DNA from: Anomaloglossus baeobatrachus
Taxonomy: Eukaryota > Chordata > Amphibia > Anura > Aromobatidae
NCBI RefSeq assembly: GCF_048569485.1
Contig: NC_134353.1
Location: 531,061,008 to 531,125,007 of the forward strand
DNA length: 64,000 bases
Direction of reading: 5' to 3'
In this document: one piece after another, positions 47,446 to 56,400 of the stretch
Numbering within the stretch: the stretch's first letter is position 1
How the letters are laid out: each line of letters begins with the position of its first letter
The notes under the pieces: generated by a model
What the model saw: only the letters and a program-made list of their open reading frames with translations
Databases searched by the model: none
Told to the model about the DNA's origin: nothing
Position numbers and translations under genes: made by a program

Positions 47446-50400
47446 GCTGAGGCTTCCGCTTTGTTATCACAATTTGATTAATACCAAATGCAGCCTTTTA
47501 TATTGCTTGATTAATATGCATTTTAATATCCTAATCTATGCCCTGTCAGGAACAAAGATACTGACAGAATGCAGAGCATCTCTTTAAGACTCCCCTGATG
47601 AGTAACTAATGAAATGCGTTGGGTGGATGCATATTGATCAAGCAAGATAAAGAAAGGCTGCATTTGGTATTTATTAATCAAATTGTGATAACCAAGAGGA
47701 CACCTCATCTGGTGGCAGAGAGCTCCATAGTCTACCTCAGGCTCACTGGTCTCACAAGAAAATCTAGGGTCTCCCTGCTCTCAAATGAAGAATCACTCTG
47801 GGATTTAAAGAGACCCTCGTTCCTCTAGATGTTCCCTGGTCACCATTGAAGGCTGTGTATATGTCTACACTAGTGACAATTATACACTAATGGAGTATAG
47901 TCCATTCCTAGTTAGGCAGTCTGCCCCAGGTGGTAGAGGGTTTGTTTTTTTATACCAGCTCAGGATAGGACTAGGTTACTGTATGGCGGGTCCATCATTA
48001 CCCAAGGCACAGTCCTTGGACTTCTGGGGCCAGAATGTGACCTCTGGTGGAACAGGCTTGGCAATTTCTGGGTGTTCTGGATCCTAAAACAGGCATGTTA
48101 CTTCTCAATGAGAAACCTTTGTATGCAGTGCATATTGTTTCAGATTGATCATACTATCCAGATTTCTGGAGTTTACAAATTGGTTACTATATCTAACCAA
48201 GTTCTTGCCTGGGACTTGGGTCCTAAAAGGAGTTGTCCAGTAAACAACACTTTTTTTCTCAGAAATCTTATGTTCCTTTCCACACGTTATTTTAACACTA
48301 TTACCTTTTATTGTTCTCTAGCAGCACATCCTCATTGTTGGCTCCAGCTGATGGGGTTAATATCTCTCCTGACTTCCTGGGTTCAGTTCCCACAACTTCC
48401 ATGATCCTTTGCAGTGGCCTGTAGGACTGCATCTATCACACCCACTCAGCACTCCACCCAAACGCCTCCCTGCCATCTTCCCTGTCTCTGCATGTTATCG
48501 AAGCACAGAGAAATCACATCAATGACAGCAGCAGCTCCATCTCTGCACAGCCAGGGAAAACACACTGCTCTGCAGATGCACACTGTGCTCTGCGATAAAA
48601 TATACTCACCTGTGTAGCACTACTCTGCAGGAAGTGAAAATAGACCTACAATAAGAATTTACATTGATAGTGAAAAGTTAAAAAAAGATAAGGGTGAACC
48701 ACCACTTTAAGGCTTCTGTACCCCCCTGAGCCATTTGGTATTGCTCCTGTGGAACGATCTGGAAAATGGGAATTACACCTACTGGTAATTCAGTTTCCAT
48801 TAGTCCCTCAGGATAACACCCTTACTTCCATCCTCTTAGTAACTCCTTGGCAAAATAAACTGTATTTGTTGGTATAAATAGTGTATCCCCCCCTCTGCAA
48901 GTACTAGAAAAAGACACTGGAGGGTGGAGGGGGTCTTTTAACCTCTGATCCTGTCCCTGTATAGGTCAAGGGGATTACCCCCTGTAGTGCTGTCATGAGA
49001 GAATACTGGAAACTGAGTTACCAGTAGGTGCATTTCATTTCAAAATAAGGATTTTGGGGGGCTTCTTTTGATAACAGATTACTGATGGAGGGGGTCTGAG
49101 ATGCCTCACATTACTGATCTAGGGCTTCGTGGCAGCTGTGGGCTGTAATTAAGCCCGTTAGCCCAATTGCCACCACACCAATTAGGAAGAGCCAGGTAAA
49201 GTGGCAGGATTGTAACATCTAATGAATGCAGCAATCCTGGGCAGCTGCCGGCTGCCTTTTCTTCTTTTTGGCTGAGGAATGGTGCACCACAAGCATGAGT
49301 CTTCTCAGCCTGAGAAACCCAGCTCCCAGCTGTCTGGCTTTATCAGGGAACTGTACACTTTTCTACCTACTTTTGTACATAAAAGCAGCATGTGTTTCCT
49401 CCTCTTTTGCTACACAGCCAAGATAAGCTCATGGCTGGGGCTGACAGCCGCTGTAGGCTGTGCTTAGTATCATAATATGGTGAGGCCCCTATGAAATTTT
49501 ACGGTACAATATATACCTGCTCACCAGCATCTGATTGGAAGCATCAGACATGCTATCACTGTGTGCGCGTGCACATGTCTGCCTGCAACCAATCAGATGC
49601 TGGTGGGTGGGGAAAGAAGGCATATTCAAAATAGGTAATGAGTGGCTTGGAAGTGAATGAGTGACTGTGGGAGCTTACAGCTGCACCGGTGACAAGGCAA
49701 GTATAAAGATTTGCTCCTACCCCTTTGTGCCAGATTCTGGTCCCAATAGACTAGGAAAAGGCAACTGGCCAGATGCAGGGATCAATCACTGCCCACCGAG
49801 TCAGCAGGGGATTGATCTGCAAGTCCTCCCATCACTAATTAGAAACTCTGCTACAAAATGTAAAGAAACATGCAGCTTCTGAGGTCATCACAATAATGTA
49901 ATAGAAAAAAACTGCAAATATAGCCACAGTAAAAATGAAGTCTCAGACCATACTGGGGAAGGAAATGCATGCAATTTTGGTATCAAAACTGGTAAAATAA
50001 TGCAGTGTGAGCATGTAGCCTTAATGTCTTGCACCCACAATGCTCAATGAACCACTATCCGCCTGACAGCTCTGATGAGGGCCAAAAGGGTTCTGTGCAA
50101 GCGCTCAAAAGTCCAAGAAAATGCACCATAACCTTGGCTGCACTGAACCATCCTGGACATCAGCAGGAAATCCCATTTCTGTGAAAGGCTCAGGGTTACT
50201 AGAAGCAGTGAGGATTGGAAAGTAGACTATGGCTCTGCATCATAAAGGCTGAAAAAAAAACAAACACCAAACAACCCACAAGTCTGCATTCTGGAAATAA
50301 GAATTATTCTTACCGATAATTCGGTTTCTAGGACCTTCCACGACAGCATAGGAGGTTGTCTCTCCACGCCCTAATTGGGACAGGAAGTTCAAGAGGTTTA

Positions 50401-53400
50401 AAAGGACCCTCCCACCTCCCACAGCCAGTGTCTTACAAAGAATCCATAGCATATGAGAAGTACTACACATTCAGGAATATATGAATACATAGGGGAGGGA
50501 ATTACCTGCTGTCGTGGAAGGTCCTAGAAACCGAATTATCGGTAAGAATAATTCTTATTTCTCTAGTCCCTTCCACGACAGCATAGGAGGAATACCAAAG
50601 AATTGATACCTAGGGGGGGACCACAGCCTGCAGGACCCTCCTGCCAAAGGCCAAATCCCTGTTGGAATCCAGATCCAACCGATAATGCTTCGTGAAAGTA
50701 TGGAGCGAAGACCACGTAACCGCCTTGCAGATCTGCTCAGGGGAGGCCCCTGCCCGTTCGGCCCAGGAGGCAGAGGTAGCCCTGGTGGAGTGCGCCGTGA
50801 ATCCAGTAGGTGGAGAGAGATGCTGAGCGAGGTAGGCATCTCTAATTGCCCGCACAATCCAGTTGGCGACGGTACTCTTAGCCACCTTTTTGCCCTTATT
50901 GCGGCCAAAGGGCTGGATGAACAGATTAGAATCAAGGCGCCAAGAAGCAGTAACCTCTAGGTAGTGCAACACTATCCGACGGACATCCAAAGAATGAAAC
51001 ACTTCCTCACCCGGAGTCCGAGGATTCTGACAGAAGGAAGGCAGGACGATGGACTGCGAACGGTGAAAATCCGAAACCACCTTGGGAAGGAAGGAAGGGT
51101 CCAGCTGAAAAACAATGCTGTCATCCCTGATGGTCAGGTAAGGTTCCCTAACAGACAAAGCCTGAAGTTCGCCGACTCTGCGAGCTGATGTAATAGCCAC
51201 AAGAAAGGCAGTCTTGTGAGAAAGGGAACGAATGTTACAAGAGCACAGAGGTTCAAACGGAGACTGAGATAGACCTGTAAGGACCGTATTGAGATCCCAG
51301 CGAGGCGTCAGGACCCTCTGACGTGGACAGAGTCTACTAGCGGACACAAAGAACCGACGGATCCAACGATGATCTGCCAGAGCCGTGTCAAAGACTGCAC
51401 TGAGAGCTGACACCTGAACTTTCAGGGTGCTAGGCCTAAGACCTAAGTCTAACCCACTCTGGAGAAAGTCCAGAATCTGCGCAATATTTGGTCGAAGAGG
51501 GTCAGGAGGCCGAGAACCACACCAGGAGGAAAATCTCTTCCAGATTTTGTTGTATATACTATTAGTCACAGGTTTACGGTTCTTCTGTAGTGTAGCCACA
51601 ACTTTGTCAGAAAGCCCTTGGGCCTTCAGTGCCCGGGCCTCAGAAGCCAGGCAGCCAAGTTGAGTTTCTGGGGAGCCGGATGGAAAATCGGACCCTGTGA
51701 CAGTAAGCTGGGGTCCGAACCTAAGAGGACTGGGCCGTCGATTCCTAGCGTCATGACCAGGCTGTACCAACTCCTCCGGGGCCACAGAGGGGCTACCAGT
51801 ATGGTTGGGACCCCCTCGTCTCTGATCTTCCTCAGGGCCCGTGCGAGAAGAGGAAGAGGGGGGAATGCGTAAACGAGGCGAAAGGACCATCTGTGGCAGA
51901 AAGCGTCTACCCCTAACGCCCCGTCCCTTGGGTTCAGGGAGAAATATGTTGCGACCTTGCGATTCCCTGCCGAGGCAAAGAGGTCTACCTCTGGTGCACC
52001 CCACCTTGCCACTAGAGAGCAGAACACCGCCTGATCCAGGCTCCATTCCCCTGGATGAACATCCCGACGACTCAGGAAATCCGCCTGAAGATTGAGGGAG
52101 CCCTTCAGATGGACCGCAGAAAGGGAGAGCAGAGATTGTTCTGCCCATTGAAAGATTCGGGAGGATACCGACTTCAGGGCGCCTGAGCGTGTACTGCCCT
52201 GATGGCGGAGATGTGCCACTGTTGTGACATTGTCTGAATATACCAGGACGTGAGAGTCCCGGACGAGGTCCTGAGCCGCAAGGAGGGCTTCCCTGACTGC
52301 CCTGAGCTCCCGGTAGTTGGATGATTGGGAGCTGACGTAAGGACTCCAGACCCCTTGAAATGGGGAATTTGCCACCATTGCCCCCCATCCTCGTAGGCTG
52401 GCATCTGTGGTCAGTGTAACCAGGGGTTTCTGAGTCCAGGCAACCCCCACCCGCAGGTTGGCGGGACTCAGCCACCAGAGAAGGGATGAGGAGACGGACT
52501 CCGAGAGGCGAAACCGTCTGTTTAGGGATGACGGGAGTCTGTCCCAATGTGCCAGGATATGATCCTGGAGACACCGAGAATGGGCCTGAGCCCACCTGAC
52601 TGAAGGAATGCAGGATGTCATGGAACCCAGAGCTGACATAGCCGCTCGAAGCGTCGGGCGAGCCTGCCTGTGGAGCTTTGATATTTTGGCTAACAGAGCT
52701 ATCCTGTGGCCCTCTGGGAGAAAAGATGCCTGTCTGTCGGAGTCCAGCAGCACTCCGAGAAACTGCCGAGTGGAGGAGGGGGTTAACTGATTTTTTGAGA
52801 TTGGGAATCCATCCCAGAGACCGAAGGATTCCCAAAGACCTTTCCACATGGCTCCGGAGGGTTGGAGCAGATGGAGCCATGAGAAGAAAGTCGTCCAAAT
52901 ATGGAACCAGACAGATACCCTGCAATCTCATGAAGGCGACCACCTCTGCCATGATCTTGGAAAAGATCCTTGGAGCTGAGGAGATCCCGAAGGGAAGTAC
53001 ATTGAATTGGAAATGAAGTACTTCCTCCCCGTGAAGCACCGCAAACCTGAGGTATTGCCTGTGTCCCGGATGGACGGGTACATGGAAGTAGGCGTCTTTC
53101 AGATCTATAGAGGCCATCTGATGGTGTAGACCTATCAGGGGAATAGCTGATTTCACTGACTCCATCTTGAACCGCCGGTACCTGACCTGACGGTTTAGAC
53201 GTTTTAAATTGATAATTATACGGACGTCGCCGGATGGCTTCTTGACCAGGAAGAGACGGGAGTAGTGTCCTACCCCTTCTTCCTAACTCGGGACTGGGGA
53301 AACTACCCCCGAGTGCACTAGCTCTATAATCTTTGTGTACAACAGAGCCTGTGAACCCTGTGACGCCAGCGCAGTGACTCGGAGACCCGGAAGAGGGGGG

Positions 53401-56400
53401 GAAAGGAATTCTATGAGAAGACCGTCCGAGATGATCTTCAGAACCCATTGGCAGGTGGTTATGGACTGCCACTGAGGAAGAAACGCTGAGAGTCTTCCCC
53501 CCACCCGGGACGAGTCACTGTTTGTCCTGCTGAGGACGTTGCTGATGGGGAGGGATGAGGATGTTTCTCCCTCTACCTTTGGGATAGCTCCACCTGCCAG
53601 CCTTCCCTTTCCCTCTGGGCTGGGAGGCCTGAGGCATCGAGGGACGAAAGGACCGCTTCCTGTTAGGTCTAGGATCGGGCAAGGCCTTACGATCGGTCGC
53701 CTTGTCCAGGATATCATCCAGGGCAGGCCCAAACACTAAATCCCCTTTAAACGGAAGTGAACAAAGCCTCATTTTGGAGGTGGAGTCTCCGCTCCAGGCC
53801 TTAAGCCAGAGGGCACGTCGGGCAGAGTTAGAAAGCACCGAGGTCCTGGCTGCCAGGCGGACAGATTCCACCGAGGTATCTGCCAGAAAACAGGTAGCCT
53901 TCCTAAGCAAGGGAAGGGATTCCAGTAATTCCTCCCCAGGGGTCCCTTGGGAAATATGAGCCTCCAACTGGTCTAACCACCTAATTAGGGACCTGGATAC
54001 GCAGGTGGAGGCAATGTTGGCTTGAATAGAGGAAGACGATGCCTCCCAGGACCGCTTCATCAGGCCCTCTACCTTCCTATCCATCTGATCCTTCAGTTGG
54101 GAAGTATCCTCAAAGGGAAGAGCCGTTTGCTTAGCTACCCTAGCCACCTGAACGTCTACTCTTGGGACCTCCCAATGTAGTCCCGAAGGTTCCAGAGGAA
54201 ACCGGCGTCTAAGGTCACTCCGTACCCGCCTCTCAGGAAATTCCCATTCCTGAGAGACAATATCCAAAACATTGGCATGAACTGGGAATCCCAACTGTTT
54301 GACTGACTTCAGGCCAGCAAACATTTCGTCCTGGATAGAAGGAAGAGACTGCACTTCCTCTAAACCCATAGTGCTCCGAACTGCCCCAATAAGATCCCCC
54401 AACTCTTCTGAGTGAAATAGCAAGGACTGGTCAGACCCCCCTGATGGAAATCCTTCATCAGGACCCTCAGAGGTGGAATCAGCGTCCTCCTGATCAGATG
54501 GGGTCGACTGGAGTCTCCTCTTTTTTGGAGGAGAGGGTCCAGGAGCAGGGCCAGGAGCAGGGCCAGGAGCAGGGCCAGGAGCAGGAAGGGAGGCCAGAGA
54601 GGCCCTAATCTCCTGTTTCATCATGGACCGCAACTCATCTATCAGAGATGGTTGTTCGGCCCTAATAATCTGGTCCGTACATTGCTGGCAAAGCTTTTTA
54701 TCCCATACTGCAGGGAGCTTTTTTATACAAATAGGACATTTTTTAATTTTTTCCACTCTGTCAGGTCTATCAGGCTTATCGGACTTGTCAGCTTTCTCTG
54801 ACTTCTCAGGCTTCTCTGACTTTTCATTTCTGTCAGTTTCCTTGGTGGCCTTGTCCTCCTGGAAAACACAGACCATAGAGCCATAAATCACCTGATGAGA
54901 CCTATGTCCGAGGGACCATTCCCCTCCATACTCACAGTAGCAGGGGGCACACTGGGTGCTGCAGAGGCTGCTGCAGCGGAAGACATGACAGGGAGCACGG
55001 TTGCTTACCATGATCTGATGTCTTCGTGGCAGCCCTTATGCAAAAGGGCCTGCCCCCCCAGTGACGGTGCATGTTCCCCGCCTCCCGCATCCGGTCCTGG
55101 GCAGGCCGTGTCACCGTCGGCGTGCCTCCACGCTGCCTCCGCAAAACCGGAAGCGCTCGACCGGAAGTCCGCAAGACCGGAAGTCCCGCCCCCGGGAGCA
55201 CTTCCGGATCGCTCCGGCAGCGTGCATGCGGGAAGCGGCCGGCGGCTCAGGGAGGACGCCGGCCGGGGAGCTCAACAGCCTGCATCACCCCTCAGGAGGA
55301 TCCGGAAGACTGGAGCAGCGGTCCCCCACAGCGTGAGGGAACAGCAAGGGAGGAGCGGTGAGGCCCGACCGATGCTGTCCGGCTTAAGGTACAGGGGAAG
55401 AAGAAAACAAAAAAAAAAAAAAAAAAAAATATACTGTAGTTCGCCGGCCACCACAGCATAGGAGAAAAACAAAACCTCTCCATGCCCCATGGGGACAGGA
55501 AAGACACTGGCTGTGGGAGGTGGGAGGGTCCTTTTAAACCTCTTGAACTTCCTGTCCCAATTAGGGCGTGGAGAGACAACCTCCTATGCTGTCGTGGAAG
55601 GGACTAGAGAAAATACAGATTTGTACATTTCAGTACTCCACTTGCAGATGAATTTGCTGATCTTCAGGACAAGTTGCCTTGCAGCAACCCACCAAGCATT
55701 CGGTGTGCAGATTACCACAGAATGACATGTTTGACAGTGACCACCATCGAGACGCTAAACCTACTTTGAGGCTCGAGTTTCTGCAGGATTGGCATGGCGC
55801 TGGTGATGGCCACAGAAGTGATGCTCTTCACACTTTTCTCTGCAACGTCACATACAGACTTCAGGTAGGGATGGTTGTCTTTAGTGGTCACGTAGGTGGA
55901 GGACACCATGTCATATGTAGAGCTCACAAATGGGAGGTTTATCAACCTTACCACCACATTCTACACAAGAAAAAAAGAACAAATCACTTGTACAGTCTGG
56001 TAATTCCATTCAAAATAAATTTCATTAAAATTAATTCTTCCATGAACTATATTAAATCCCCAGGGTCAGACTAATCAGTTTAGTCTCCATTTTACAACAA
56101 CATGGCATGCTGCAATGATCACTGGATCCTAAAGATGCACCTAGGAAAAGGCATTACTTCTATAGCAATAAATGCTTACCAATAACAATCTTACCCAATT
56201 TCCATTGCCGCATCCATCCCCTCCTCAAGAATAAAACCTCTAATTATGCTGGATCACAGGAGTGCGGGACCTGGAGGCCACTAACAGGGTAAAGCATATG
56301 GACTGAAGGTAACAGATCAGACAGGTTTGGGGAGAGGGGGAACCATCTCTTGGGATTGTGCACTGGATGTCACAGCCAGGTTCCCATGATACCAAGTGAC

